Part shown: positions 15,610-24,345 of the stretch, one piece after another
Position numbering within the stretch: the first letter of the stretch is position 1
Layout of the letters: the number at the start of each line of letters is the position of its first letter
Position numbers and translations under genes: made by a program
The notes under the pieces: model-generated
Database searches by the model: none
What the model was told of the DNA's origin: nothing
What the model saw: only the letters and a program-made list of their open reading frames with translations
Source of the DNA: CAVQCJ01 sp963711005
GTDB lineage: Bacteria > Actinomycetota > Actinomycetes > Prado026
DNA: 64,000 nt
NCBI GenBank assembly: GCA_963711005.1
Contig: CAVQCJ010000006.1
Coordinates: 744,001-808,000 of the forward strand
Direction: 5' to 3'

Positions 15610-16904
15610 GTCCGGCCTTGCGCGCCGGAAAGTGCGGTCCTGGGGGTTGGTCGGAGCCCGTGCCGACTCCGCCCCCCGGATTGGGCCGCCCCAGGACCTG
15701 CGGGGGCGGCTGGCCCTCCGCCCGGAGCGGACGCGAGGGCGTGTCGGCTTCCGATCGTGCCGAGGCGCGCGACCAGCGCGGCTACCAGCAAGGCGACGTA
15801 GGGGAGAGCTGGCAGTCCGTAGCGAAGGCCGGTCGGCGAGCCGTTGGTGACCTCGTACACCGCAGCCCCTAGCAGGGCGCCGACCGCTAGGTGAGCCTCC
15901 TCGCGTCGCCACAGCACCACTACCGCAATCAGGCTCGCGGCGAGCAATAAGAGTTGCGACAGGTCACTCTGCGCCAAGTGCTGGAACTCCACGTTCGCGA
16001 GATGCCTGATCAGCCGGGGTGCCCGCCGCAACGCCGCACCCAGGGACGTGGTGTGCGTGGCGTGTTCGAATTGCTGCACCTGCGAAAAGCCCGGCCATAG
16101 CACTGCCTGCAGCAGTTGGGTCAACAACGTCGTAACGCCGACAGCAAGCGCCGCAGGGGCCCAGCGGTTCCCCGCGGTCCGCCTGCGCAGAGCCAGCGCC
16201 AGCCACGCCACGAGAAAAGCGCCAGCCGGGATCAGCGTGGACTGACGGCTGAAAGCCTGCAGCACCGACACCGCGAGCAGAAGCCACACACCGTGAGAAC
16301 GAAACGAGTGCGTCCGCAGCCCCACAAAGAGCAGCATGGCCGACCACATCATGGCTAGTCCGTCGGTGAGCATCGCGGACGCGAAGAGCATCACGTGGCT
16401 GCTGGTTGCCAGCAGCACGAGGACGGGCAGCGAGCCCAACCACCCATATCGAGGCGCAAGGGTCAGCAAGAGCAAGGCAATGGTCACGACCAGTGCCAAA
16501 GCCGGGACGACGGCCATCCCGCGGAGGCCAAATACTTCGACGAACGGCGCCGACAACACGGGATAGACCACTCGCGGGCCGACCAGCCCACCGCCGAACA
16601 GATCGGCGGCCGTGGGGTTGCCCCAGTCGATCCCGAACGGCCGGATATGCGCCGAGATGATCCGCGCCGCGTCATCCTGGCTGTGCCCGGCGACGCGCAA
16701 GGCAACTGCCGCGTAGTACTTCGTGTCCGGCACCCAAAGCCGACTACTCACAACGGTCGCGTAGTAGGTGAGACCGAACATCCCGTACACGGCTGCCCAG
16801 ACCAGCCCCGGCGCCGACGAGGCCAAACGCTGTTCAATCCACACGCGCGTCTTGGATCTTGCTGGCACCTGGGCCACGGCGGGAATGGTAGTCGCGCACG
16901 GCAC
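15492..16904 (-). CDS. Polytopic membrane protein, GT-C glycosyltransferase-like
   Basis: 470 residues with about ten predicted membrane helices between 32 and 385 (for example VWAAVYGMFGLTYYATVV, MAVVPALALVVTIALLLLTL, LLLLAASLIAVVVLW). An extracytoplasmic loop after the first helix holds VPDTKYYAAVALRVAGHSQ. Acidic residues early in the first outer loop and a long helix-rich body fit GT-C fold enzymes that use lipid-linked sugars, but I see no signature that fixes the family. After about residue 395 the sequence becomes Gly/Ala/Arg-rich and unlike a membrane protein (SAPGGGPAAPAGPGAAQSGG), so the natural stop may have been lost by a frameshift near 15700. Start at the first ATG; no clear ribosome site. 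Confidence 0.75.
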   Translation of the reverse strand: MPCATTIPAVAQVPARSKTRVWIEQRLASSAPGLVWAAVYGMFGLTYYATVVSSRLWVPDTKYYAAVALRVAGHSQDDAARIISAHIRPFGIDWGNPTAADLFGGGLVGPRVVYPVLSAPFVEVFGLRGMAVVPALALVVTIALLLLTLAPRYGWLGSLPVLVLLATSSHVMLFASAMLTDGLAMMWSAMLLFVGLRTHSFRSHGVWLLLAVSVLQAFSRQSTLIPAGAFLVAWLALALRRRTAGNRWAPAALAVGVTTLLTQLLQAVLWPGFSQVQQFEHATHTTSLGAALRRAPRLIRHLANVEFQHLAQSDLSQLLLLAASLIAVVVLWRREEAHLAVGALLGAAVYEVTNGSPTGLRYGLPALPYVALLVAALVARLGTIGSRHALASAPGGGPAAPAGPGAAQSGGRSRHGLRPTPRTALSGAQGRTHDFAVRQARRATATQLSVIAWTCGSRLPTSSAGGRSSV

Positions 16905-17039
16905 GCGCTGTGTAGCGCCGCCCGCCGTGCGTCTGTAGCGGAAACCAGCCTGAGCCGATCGCCGACGTGCCGTTCACGGGCGCATGAGGAGACCCGATAC
17001 GGGCGGGGTCGGAGGGCCTGTTGCCGGCGTCGGCGGCCG

Positions 17040-17287
17040 AGCTGAGCGCCCGGTTTGAGGTTGCAGGCTCCGCACGCGGCCCGGAGGTTCGACGGCTCGT
17101 CGGTGCCGCCTTGGGCCTTGGCGATGACGTGGTCGACGGTGGCGACGCCCGGTCGGGATCGCAGGTCTAGGACGCACTTGTCACTGACGCGGACCTGGCA
17201 GGTCCAGCCGTCGCGGTTCAGGACGGACCGGCGGAGACGTCTCCAGGCCTGTCCGTAGCCTCTGGCGGCTGCGCTGGGCGCCTGGGG
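17040..17287 (-). pseudogene. HNH endonuclease remnant
   Basis: Minus-strand frame from a TGA at 17288-17290 reads ARGYGQAWRRLRRSVLNRDG then WTCQVRVSDKC, VATVDHVIAKAQGGTDEPSN and LRAACGACNLKPG. This is a good HNH domain: CxxxxxxxC, the DH pair, GG, and N-L-x-x-x-C-x-x-C-N. No start codon lies between the upstream stop and the domain, and after the CxxCN motif the frame runs on without a stop into the neighbouring membrane gene. It is therefore truncated or frameshifted at both ends. HNH fragments of this type are often left by introns or homing elements; this one lies at the border between the accessory region and the backbone. Confidence 0.7.
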
Positions 17288-17397
17288 TCATCGGGTGGCC
17301 CAACTGTTTCACAGGTCGTCAGGCAGCATCGCAACTCCTTCGTCGGGAAAGCGCTGTGGTTCGACCCTCCGCGCCCTATGGGCAGTGTTTCCGCAGG

Positions 17398-18426
17398 TCA
17401 GCGCTTTGCGCGAGAGGGCTGGACCCTCATCGGCTCGCCCGGCATCTTCGGGTAGTTCGGCGGGTACGGCATATCGCCCTCGCCGCGGTCGCGCTCGTCC
17501 CGCTCGTACCACTCCAGCAACGGCGTGAGGTCGTGCGCGACCTCGTCGATCGTCGCGTGCACGTCACCCAGCTCCGCGAACCGCCCCGGTACCGAGGCGA
17601 TCGTGAAGTCCTCCGTCTCGACGTCGGCCACCTCGCCCCAGCGCAGCGGCGTCGACACGGTGCCGGTCACCCGCCGCCGGGCGCTGTACGCCGAGGCGAT
17701 CGTGCGATCCCGCGCGTTCTGGTTGAAGTCGACGAAGACCCTGGTGCCGCGCTCCTCCTTCCACCACTTGGTGGTCACCGACTCGGGGTCGCGGCGCTCG
17801 ACCTCGCGGGCAAACGCGATGGCCGCGTGCCGTACCTCGGTGAACGTCCAGCGCGGCTCGATCCGGACGTACACGTGCAGGCCGCGGTTGCCGCTCGTCT
17901 TCGGGAACCCCACCCAGCCCAGCTCGGCGAGCAGAGGCTGCACGCAGCGGAGCGCCACCTCGCGGGCGTCGTCGAAGTCGGTGCCCGGCTGCGGGTCGAG
18001 GTCGATGCGCAGCTCGTCGGGGCGGTCGACGTCGGAGCACCGCGCGTGCCAGGGATGGAACGTGACCGTCCCCAGGTTGGCGGCCCAGGCGACGTCGGCC
18101 GGCTCGGTCACCCGTAACGCGTCCGCCGTGCGGCCGGACGGGAAGGTGACCTGGCAGGTGCGGATCCAGTCGGGCGCGTGCGTGGGGACCCGCTTCTGGT
18201 AGATCTCCTCACCCTCGACGCCGTCCGGGAACCTCTGCAGGTACGTCGGCCGGTCGTTCAGCGCGCGAACGATGCCGTCGCCGACCGACAGGTAGTACTC
18301 GACGAGGTGCCGCTTGGTGCCGCCAGCCGCGCCGAGCGCGGGGAAGTACACCTTGTCCGGGTTGGAGACGCGCACGCTGCGCTCCCCCACCTGCAGCTCG
18401 ATCGCCGGGGTCTTCGCGGCCGCCAT
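17398..18426 (-). CDS. LigD-type DNA polymerase/primase domain protein
   Basis: 342 residues, a stand-alone version of the polymerase domain of bacterial ligase D, used in non-homologous end joining and gap filling with ribonucleotides. Motifs: DKVYFPALGAAGGTKRHLVEY at the start, ELRIDLDPQPGT with the catalytic Asp pair, SGNRGLHVYVRI (S-G-x-x-G-x-H), and RVFVDFNQNARDRTIASAYS with the third Asp. Actinomycetes often carry such separate polymerase genes besides ligase. No ku or ligase gene is in the window. Start ATG 18426, with TAGCCT 7 bases before it (18434-18439, minus strand), so probably leaderless. C-terminus ends MPGEPMRVQPSRAKR, complete. Confidence 0.92.
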   Translation of the reverse strand: MAAAKTPAIELQVGERSVRVSNPDKVYFPALGAAGGTKRHLVEYYLSVGDGIVRALNDRPTYLQRFPDGVEGEEIYQKRVPTHAPDWIRTCQVTFPSGRTADALRVTEPADVAWAANLGTVTFHPWHARCSDVDRPDELRIDLDPQPGTDFDDAREVALRCVQPLLAELGWVGFPKTSGNRGLHVYVRIEPRWTFTEVRHAAIAFAREVERRDPESVTTKWWKEERGTRVFVDFNQNARDRTIASAYSARRRVTGTVSTPLRWGEVADVETEDFTIASVPGRFAELGDVHATIDEVAHDLTPLLEWYERDERDRGEGDMPYPPNYPKMPGEPMRVQPSRAKR

Positions 18427-18477
18427 GCGTTTCAGGCTAGCGGTCGCGACACCCGGCTGCCCCGGGGTCGCGACAGG

Positions 18478-19086
18478 TCACCCGGCGAGCGAGTCGCCGA
18501 ACTCAGCCGCGGAGACCGGGTGCGAGAACATCGGGTAGTCGTACGTGATGGCGTTCTCGTGCTCGGCCTGTGAGGTCGCCGCGACGCAGTCGGTGAGCGT
18601 GAAGACGTTGAACCCCTTCTCGTACGCCGAGCGCATCGTCGACTCGACGCAGCAGTTGGTGAGGAAGCCGCCCAGCGCGACGTTCTTGATCCCCTTGCTG
18701 CGCAGGATGAAGTCGAGGTTCGTGCTCGCGAACGTGTCCAGCCCGCGCTTGCCCTCGATGACGATGTCGCCCTCGGCCGGCGCCACGTCGTCGACGATCT
18801 GCGCGCCCCAGGCGCCCTTGACGAAGGCGTTGGTCGCGACGACGCCGGCGAGGATGCCGTAGGGGTGGTCGTTGATCTCGTTGTAGCCGGCGGCGAACTG
18901 GATCGGCGCGTGGATGATCGTCGCCCCGGCGTCCCTGGCCGTCTTCACCAGGCCGGCGGTGTTGGCGAGCATCCCGGTCGACGCCATGACGTCGGCCACC
19001 GCGCCGTGCAGGGCGCCGCCGTCGGAGGTGAAGTCGTTCTGGTACTCGATCAGGACGACCGCGGTCTCTTTCGGGTCCAGCTCCAT
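18478..19086 (-). CDS. Cysteine hydrolase, isochorismatase-like family
   Basis: 202 residues from the ATG at 19086, with GAGGAG 8 bases upstream; longer frames lack support. The catalytic triad of the family is visible: Asp18 (VLIEYQNDF), Lys113 (VIEGKRGLDTF) and Cys146 (GGFLTNCCVESTMRSAYEKG, the second of two adjacent cysteines), with the cis-peptide GG before FLTN. These enzymes cleave amide or ether bonds of small molecules such as N-carbamoyl compounds, nicotinamide or isochorismate; the substrate cannot be fixed from sequence. It is a single gene between the LigD-like gene and divergent msrB. Confidence 0.92.
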   Translation of the reverse strand: MELDPKETAVVLIEYQNDFTSDGGALHGAVADVMASTGMLANTAGLVKTARDAGATIIHAPIQFAAGYNEINDHPYGILAGVVATNAFVKGAWGAQIVDDVAPAEGDIVIEGKRGLDTFASTNLDFILRSKGIKNVALGGFLTNCCVESTMRSAYEKGFNVFTLTDCVAATSQAEHENAITYDYPMFSHPVSAAEFGDSLAG

Positions 19087-19249
19087 CGGGGGGCTCCTCG
19101 GCTCGGGCTGACGGGCAGGGTCGGCTCTGCTGCCGACGCTAGCCGGGCCCGGCGCCGGGCACCAGGGTCGGCCGGGCGTAAGGAAACCGTCATCGTCCCG
19201 ACCGGGCGGACGGCTCCGACCGGTGCGCCCGGGCACGTACCGTTGTCCC

Positions 19250-19666
19250 ATGACTGACACGAAGGGCCCCGTGACCAAGAGCGAGCAGGAATGGCGCCAG
19301 GAGCTGTCGCCGCAGGAGTACCACGTGCTGCGCGAGGCCGGCACCGAGCGTCCGTTCACGGGCGAGTACGTCGACACCGACACGGTCGGCGTCTACGCCT
19401 GCCGGGCCTGCGGTCAGGAGCTGTTCCGGTCGACGGCGAAGTTCGCCGGCCACTGCGGCTGGCCGTCCTTCTACCAGCCGACCGAGTCGGACGCGGTCCG
19501 GCTGATCGAGGACCGCTCGATGGGCATGCGCCGGGTCGAGGCCCGCTGCGCCCGGTGCGACAGCCACCTCGGGCACGTCTTCACCGGCGAGGGGTACCCG
19601 ACGCCCACCGACGAGCGCTGGTGCATCAACTCGGTCTCCCTGCGCCTGGTACCGGCCGCCGGGTAG
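19250..19666 (+). CDS. msrB: Peptide-methionine (R)-S-oxide reductase MsrB
   Basis: 138 residues. It reduces R-methionine sulfoxide in proteins in the cytoplasm. Two zinc CxxC pairs are visible (CRACGQELF and ARCDSHLGHVF with its preceding cysteine), the substrate motif CGWPSFYQP, and the catalytic cysteine in RWCINSVSLRL near the C-terminus. Full length for the family. Start ATG at 19250: TACCGT at 19238-19243 lies 6 bases before it and there is no ribosome site, so the transcript is probably leaderless. It converges with the GlcD-like gene, three bases apart. Confidence 0.97.
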   Translation: MTDTKGPVTKSEQEWRQELSPQEYHVLREAGTERPFTGEYVDTDTVGVYACRACGQELFRSTAKFAGHCGWPSFYQPTESDAVRLIEDRSMGMRRVEARCARCDSHLGHVFTGEGYPTPTDERWCINSVSLRLVPAAG

Positions 19667-19669
19667 CGC

Positions 19670-21061
19670 TCAGCGCACCGGCAGGGCCTTGCCGGGGTTC
19701 AGGATCCCCTTGGGGTCCCAGGCGCGCTTGACCGCCTCGTGCAGCGACTGCGCCGCCGGGTCCAGCTCCACCCCCAGCTTGCGCCGCTTGAGCAGCCCGA
19801 CGCCGTGCTCACCGGTGACGGTGCCGCCCAGGTCCAGCGCCACGTCGAGGATAGCCTCGAACGCCGCCGACGCGCGCGCGGCCGCCTCCTCGTCGCCGCG
19901 CGGGTGCACGACCGTCGGGTGCAGGTTCCCGTCCCCATGCCCGAAGGTGCAGATGAGCACGTCGTACCGCTCGGCGAGCTCGGTGAACCGCGCCATCGCC
20001 TCCGGCAGCCGGGACCGCGGCACGGCCACGTCGTCCAGCTCGCTGACACCGAGCTGCTCCACCGCAGTCACCGCGACGCGCCGGGCGGCGACCAGCATGT
20101 CCGCCTGCTGGGCGTCCTCGGAGATGTACACCTCGGTCGCGCCGGCCCGCTCGCACTCCTGCGCGACCAGAGCCGCCTCGTGCGCCCCGGCCGACCCGGG
20201 CAGGTCCGACTGCCCGATGACCAGCGCACCCGCGGCGAGGTCCAGTCCCATCGGTTGGAACGCCTCGACCGCGGCCACGGTCGCCCGGTCCATGATCTCC
20301 AGCAGGGACGGGTTCGCCACGACGGTCGACCGCTCGATCGCGCGACCCGCCGCCGGCAGGTCGGCGAACACCGCCACCACGGTCGTCGGTGGTGGCGGGA
20401 GCGGACGCAGCCGCAGCCACGCCTGGGTGACCACCGCCAGCGTGCCCTCGCTGCCGACAACCAGCGCGGCCAGGTCGTAGCCGGCCACCCCCTTCGCCGT
20501 ACGGTGCCCCAGCCGGGTCACCGTCCCGTCGGCCAGCACGACTTCCAGGCCCAGCACCGCGTCCCTGGTGACGCCGTACTTGACGCAGCACATCCCGCCC
20601 GAGTTCGTGCCGATGTTGCCGCCGATGCTGCAGAAGTCCTTGCTGCCGGGGTCCGGGGCGTACCACAGGCCCGACCTGGCCACATGGTCGCGGAGCTGCT
20701 GGTTGATGACGCCCGGCTCGACGACCGCGTACCCGTCGTCGACGTGGACGTCCACGACCCGGTTCATCCGCTCGGTCGAGAGCACGATGCAGCCGTCGAT
20801 CGCGTTGGCCCCGCCGGCCAGTCCGGACCCGGCGCCGCGTGGCACCACGGGGACGCCGCGCGCGTGCGCCGCCGCGAGCACCGCGGACACCTGCGCGGTC
20901 GTGCTGGGCCTGACCACCACCTGCGGGACGCCGGCCTCGAGGCCGCCGGCGCGGTCTCGCCGGTACGCCTCGAGGCTGACGGGGTCGATGACGACGGCGT
21001 CGTCCGGCAGCGCCGCACCGAGCTCGGCCAGCAACGTCGACTCGCGGGTACCCGCCGTCAC
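19670..21061 (-). CDS. FAD-linked oxidase, GlcD / D-lactate dehydrogenase-like
   Basis: 463 residues from the GTG at 21061. The N-terminal FAD-binding (PCMH) domain covers about 35-215: VVVRPSTTAQVSAVLAAAH, VPVVPRGAGSGLAGGANA, GGNIGTNSGGMCCVKYG, LVVGSEGTLAVVT. The C-terminal FAD-oxidase domain has FGHGDGNLHPTVVHPRGD and TGEHGVGLLKRR, the His motif of the active site. It oxidises a 2-hydroxy acid (glycolate, D-lactate or similar). TACGGT at 21068-21073 (minus strand) precedes the GTG by 6 bases, so this is likely a leaderless start; the ATG nine codons upstream lacks such support. A perfect inverted repeat lies 41 bases upstream. Confidence 0.92.
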   Translation of the reverse strand: MTAGTRESTLLAELGAALPDDAVVIDPVSLEAYRRDRAGGLEAGVPQVVVRPSTTAQVSAVLAAAHARGVPVVPRGAGSGLAGGANAIDGCIVLSTERMNRVVDVHVDDGYAVVEPGVINQQLRDHVARSGLWYAPDPGSKDFCSIGGNIGTNSGGMCCVKYGVTRDAVLGLEVVLADGTVTRLGHRTAKGVAGYDLAALVVGSEGTLAVVTQAWLRLRPLPPPPTTVVAVFADLPAAGRAIERSTVVANPSLLEIMDRATVAAVEAFQPMGLDLAAGALVIGQSDLPGSAGAHEAALVAQECERAGATEVYISEDAQQADMLVAARRVAVTAVEQLGVSELDDVAVPRSRLPEAMARFTELAERYDVLICTFGHGDGNLHPTVVHPRGDEEAAARASAAFEAILDVALDLGGTVTGEHGVGLLKRRKLGVELDPAAQSLHEAVKRAWDPKGILNPGKALPVR

Positions 21062-21101
21062 GCCCCCACCGTACAAGCCCTCCGTCATCCACCCGCGCCC
21101 A

Positions 21102-21157
21102 GCCGTCGTTGCATACGGATTGGGGGTCCTGGCCCCCAATCCGTATGCAACGACGGC
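21102..21157. repeat. Perfect 25-bp inverted repeat in a divergent intergenic region
   Basis: Arms 21102-21126 and 21133-21157 are exact reverse complements; each contains TTGCATACGGATTGGGGG or its complement, with a 6-base loop TCCTGG. The genes on both sides point away from it, so it is not positioned as a terminator of a neighbouring gene. It could be a regulator or nuclease recognition site, or a trace of a small mobile element. Confidence 0.9.
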
Positions 21158-21279
21158 ACCTGAACGGGGCTGTGGACGCCGCAGCTCTGTCCACCGCAGA
21201 CTGCGCCGTCCGACCTGAACCGCCCGTGGGGCGCCATCGTGCTGCGGTGCCGACCCGCCTCGACTCGCCGAGCACGGTG

Positions 21280-22128
21280 ATGCGGCCTGCCGAGGCCGCC
21301 CGGCTCCACGGTCGGGAGCGGGTCCGCTGGGCGGTCGCGAGCAGACGCTGGGCTCAACCGCACCCGCGTGTGGTCGTCACCCACAACGGCGAGCTGACCC
21401 GTCGTGAAGAGCTGCAGGTCGCGACGCTGGCCGGACCAGCCGGCACTCTGATCGCGGGCGTGACGTCCGCCGCACTGCACGGGCTCCGTGGGTTCGACGT
21501 CGAACCCGTCCATGTCGTGATCCCCCATCACGCGCGTGCTCCCGAGCTCCCGTGGCTGGTGCCGCACCGCTCCATCGTTCTCGGATCCGAGCGCGGGCTC
21601 GGCGATCCGCGTCGTACGTCAGTGGAGCGCAGTCTCATCGACGCCGCGTGCTGGGCGCCTCACCCGCGCCTGGCTCGCGCGATCATCCTCGCCGGGGTCC
21701 AGCAACGTCTGTCGACCCCCGAACGGCTGGCGGAAGCCCTCGAAGTCCGCGGACCAGTCAGCGGCGTCGGCCTCGTCGCCGAGAGCATCCGCGACGCTGC
21801 CGGTGGTATCGAGTCGCTTCCGGAGCGAGACTTCACCCGGCTGTTGTCGTCAGCCGGCCTTCCTCAGCCCTCGAGGCAGGTGCGCGTCCGGGCAGCCGGG
21901 CGACGGTACCGGCTGGACGTCGTGTTCGAACCGTGGGGCGTCTGCGTGGAGGTCGACGGCGCCCATCACCGCGACCAGCTGCAGAGCGGCTCTGACATGA
22001 CCAGCCAGAACGACCTGGTGGTCGCCGGTCGGATGCTGCTGCGGTTCAGCTCGTACCAGGTCAGGCACGAGGCCCAGTGGGTGGGCACCGTGATCCGCCG
22101 AGCCCTGGTCGCGGCAGGCTGGCGCTGA
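21280..22128 (+). CDS. AbiEi-like antitoxin-domain protein with C-terminal DUF559 nuclease-like domain
   Basis: 282 residues from the ATG at 21280 (MRPAEAARLHGRERVRWAVA); start uncertain, GTG at 21277 or 21247 are alternatives and no ribosome site is clear. N-terminal winged-helix with VRWAVASRRWAQPHPRVVV, then GTLIAGVTSAALHGLRGF, typical of type IV antitoxin AbiEi-like proteins. The C-terminal 100 residues are a Vsr-like DUF559 domain: RYRLDVVFEPWGVCVEVDGA with Asp and Glu of a PD-(D/E)xK-type site and LLRFSSYQV at the end. Such genes occur singly and in many copies in actinomycetes; no partner toxin is present here. Function unproven; the adjacent palindrome may be related. Confidence 0.85.
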   Translation: MRPAEAARLHGRERVRWAVASRRWAQPHPRVVVTHNGELTRREELQVATLAGPAGTLIAGVTSAALHGLRGFDVEPVHVVIPHHARAPELPWLVPHRSIVLGSERGLGDPRRTSVERSLIDAACWAPHPRLARAIILAGVQQRLSTPERLAEALEVRGPVSGVGLVAESIRDAAGGIESLPERDFTRLLSSAGLPQPSRQVRVRAAGRRYRLDVVFEPWGVCVEVDGAHHRDQLQSGSDMTSQNDLVVAGRMLLRFSSYQVRHEAQWVGTVIRRALVAAGWR

Positions 22129-22145
22129 CCGACCACGTCTCGTTG

Positions 22146-22853
22146 TTAGGGGAGGGCCGCGACGAGGTCGGCGAGGGGGCGGCGCCGTCCGGTGTAGAAC
22201 GGCAGCTCCTCGCGCACGTGCAGCCGCGCCCTCGACGCCCGCAGGTGCCGCATCAGGTCGACGATGCGGTGCAGCTCGTCCGCCTCGAACGCGAGGATCC
22301 ACTCGTAGTCGCCCAGCGCGAACGACGCCACGGTGTTCGCCCGTACGTCCGGGAACCCGCGCGCCATCTGCCCGTGCTCGGCGAGCATCGCCCGCCGCTC
22401 CTCGTCCGGCAGCACATACCAGTCGTACGACCGCACGAACGGGTACACGCACAGGTAGCCGCGCGGCTCCTCGTCGGACAGGAACGCCGGCACGTGACTC
22501 TTGTTGAACTCCGCGGGACGGTGCAGCGCGGCCACCGACCAGACCGGCTCGCTCGCGCGCCCGAGCGCCGTCCGCCGCAGCCGCTCGTACGCATCCTGCA
22601 GGTCGTCCGCGGACGCCGCGTGCCACCACACCATCAGGTCTGCGTCGGCGCGCAGGCCCGCGACGTCGTAGAAGCCGCGCACCACCACGTCCTTCGCGGA
22701 CAGCTGCTCGACCAGCGCCTCGACCTCGGCCACCACCGGCGCCCGGTCAGCCTCCCCCAGCGGCCGGGCGACGCGGAAGACCGACCACATCGTGTAGCGG
22801 ATGACCTCGTTGAGCTCGCGGGCCTTAGGTGCCGTCCGACCGGTGTCAGCCAT
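22146..22853 (-). CDS. hemQ: Coproheme decarboxylase HemQ
   Basis: 235 residues, chlorite-dismutase-like fold. It converts coproheme to heme b with hydrogen peroxide as the last step of the coproporphyrin-dependent heme pathway of Gram-positive bacteria. Visible family motifs: MWSVFRVARPL at the start, YPFVRSYDWYVL with the catalytic tyrosine, and the heme-proximal region MLAEHGQMARGFPDVRAN, then FALGDYEWILAFE. The start ATG (22853) overlaps the last eight bases of hemG, so it is translated by coupling. Last gene of the EamA-hemE-hemG-hemQ operon. Confidence 0.96.
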   Translation of the reverse strand: MADTGRTAPKARELNEVIRYTMWSVFRVARPLGEADRAPVVAEVEALVEQLSAKDVVVRGFYDVAGLRADADLMVWWHAASADDLQDAYERLRRTALGRASEPVWSVAALHRPAEFNKSHVPAFLSDEEPRGYLCVYPFVRSYDWYVLPDEERRAMLAEHGQMARGFPDVRANTVASFALGDYEWILAFEADELHRIVDLMRHLRASRARLHVREELPFYTGRRRPLADLVAALP

Positions 22854-24345
22854 GGCCCCATTGTCTCCGCGCAGCCAGGCTCGCCAGCACCCGGTCGGCA
22901 GCGGTCCGCGCCGACCCGGCGCAGGCCGGGATCCCCACCCCGTCGTACGCCGCCCCGCACACGGCCAGCCCCGGGTGCTCGGCGATGGAGCGCCGGATCC
23001 GGGCGACGCGGTCCGGGTGACCCACGGTGTACTGCGGCAGCGCCCCGCCCCACCGGGTGACCTGCCGGTCGACGGGGCGCAGTTCGACCCGCAGCGCGGC
23101 GGACAGGTCCGCCAGCGCCATCGCGGCGAGCTCGTCGTCGTCGCGCTGCAGGTCCACGACCTCCCGGTGCCGCCCCACCGACACCCGCAGGACAGCCAGG
23201 TCACCGGCGGTCACCGCGAGCCAGCCCCACTTCTGCGACGAGAACGTCGCGGCCTTGACCACCCGGCCGTCGACCGGCGGCACCAGGAAGCCGGTGCCCC
23301 CCAGCCGACCGACGACCTGGTCGAGCGGCACCGCGTACGTGACCAGCCCGACGCTCGCGTACTCGACGGTCTCGAGCTCGGCGGACGCCTCGGGCGCCAC
23401 GGCCTGCAGCAGCCGGGACGCAGGCGGGGCCGGAACCGCCAGCACGACCGCATCGGCGAACATCTGCTCGGGCTGCCGGGTCGGTCCGAGCACCACGCGC
23501 CAGCCGCCCGGCGAGCGGCGCAGCTCGCGCACCATCGCCCCGACCCGGATCGTCGCGCCGGCGCCGGCGCAGGCCGCGGCGACCGCCGCCGGCAGCCGGC
23601 CGAGCCCGCCGCGGATGCCGGCGAACACCGGCCGGGTCAGCCCGGGCGGTTCCGCTGTCGGTCCGGCGATGCCGCCGCCGGCCGCGCTGACGGCGACGCC
23701 GGCGGAGCCCGATCCCAGCACCTGTTCGACCGCGCGCAGCAGGGAGCGCTCGACCCGGACGGCGCCGGCGAGCTGCGGCAGCGTCGCGTCCAGCGACAGC
23801 TCGTCGGCGTGCCCGGCGTAGACCCCCCCGAGCAACGGCTCGACGAGCCGGTCGACGACCTCCCGGCCGAGCCGGGCGGCCACGAAGGAACCGAGCGGGA
23901 GATCGCCACGGACCGGCGTGCGGGCGAGCACGTGGTCCAACGGGATCCTGGCCAGGCCCGGGAGCGAGACCACCCCGCTGGCGGCCAGTGAGCGCAGGTC
24001 ACCGGGGATGCCCATCAGCTGGCCCGCCGGCAGCGGCCGCATCGCGCCCCGGCTCCACACGTACGCCCCGGCGACGGCCGGATGCACGACGTCGTCGCCG
24101 AGCCCGGCCGCGTGCACCAGCGCGAGCGCCTCCGGCCGGCGGGCGAGCAACGACTCGGCGCCCGCGTCCACGGCGATGCCGGCGACCTCGGTCAGCAGCA
24201 GCTTGCCGCCGACCGCAGCGGCTCCTTCGAGGACGGTCACGTCCACCTCGCCGGCGGAGCGCTCGATCACCGCGAGCGCGGCCGCGAGACCGGAGATCCC
24301 GCCGCCGACCACGACGACGTGCGGTCGCGCCGCGCCAGTGGTCAC
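22846..24345 (-). CDS. hemY: Coproporphyrinogen III oxidase HemG/HemY type
   Basis: 499 residues from the GTG at 24345, which overlaps the hemE stop by four bases (GTGA). FAD-binding motif HVVVVGGGISGLAAALAVIE at 9-28, followed by ADAVVLAVPAPPASRLL and a C-terminal FAD contact VCGAAYDGVGIPACAGSAR. This oxygen-dependent flavoprotein oxidises coproporphyrinogen III to coproporphyrin III in actinomycetes (older name protoporphyrinogen oxidase). An open frame continues upstream as far as 26271 but that is read-through of hemE and the shadow of the transporter. Confidence 0.95.
   Translation of the reverse strand: MTTGAARPHVVVVGGGISGLAAALAVIERSAGEVDVTVLEGAAAVGGKLLLTEVAGIAVDAGAESLLARRPEALALVHAAGLGDDVVHPAVAGAYVWSRGAMRPLPAGQLMGIPGDLRSLAASGVVSLPGLARIPLDHVLARTPVRGDLPLGSFVAARLGREVVDRLVEPLLGGVYAGHADELSLDATLPQLAGAVRVERSLLRAVEQVLGSGSAGVAVSAAGGGIAGPTAEPPGLTRPVFAGIRGGLGRLPAAVAAACAGAGATIRVGAMVRELRRSPGGWRVVLGPTRQPEQMFADAVVLAVPAPPASRLLQAVAPEASAELETVEYASVGLVTYAVPLDQVVGRLGGTGFLVPPVDGRVVKAATFSSQKWGWLAVTAGDLAVLRVSVGRHREVVDLQRDDDELAAMALADLSAALRVELRPVDRQVTRWGGALPQYTVGHPDRVARIRRSIAEHPGLAVCGAAYDGVGIPACAGSARTAADRVLASLAARRQWGHG

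Noticed and set aside
21280..22128. Complete type IV toxin-antitoxin system
   Set aside because: Only the AbiEi-like/DUF559 gene is present; neither neighbour is an AbiEii-type nucleotidyltransferase toxin.
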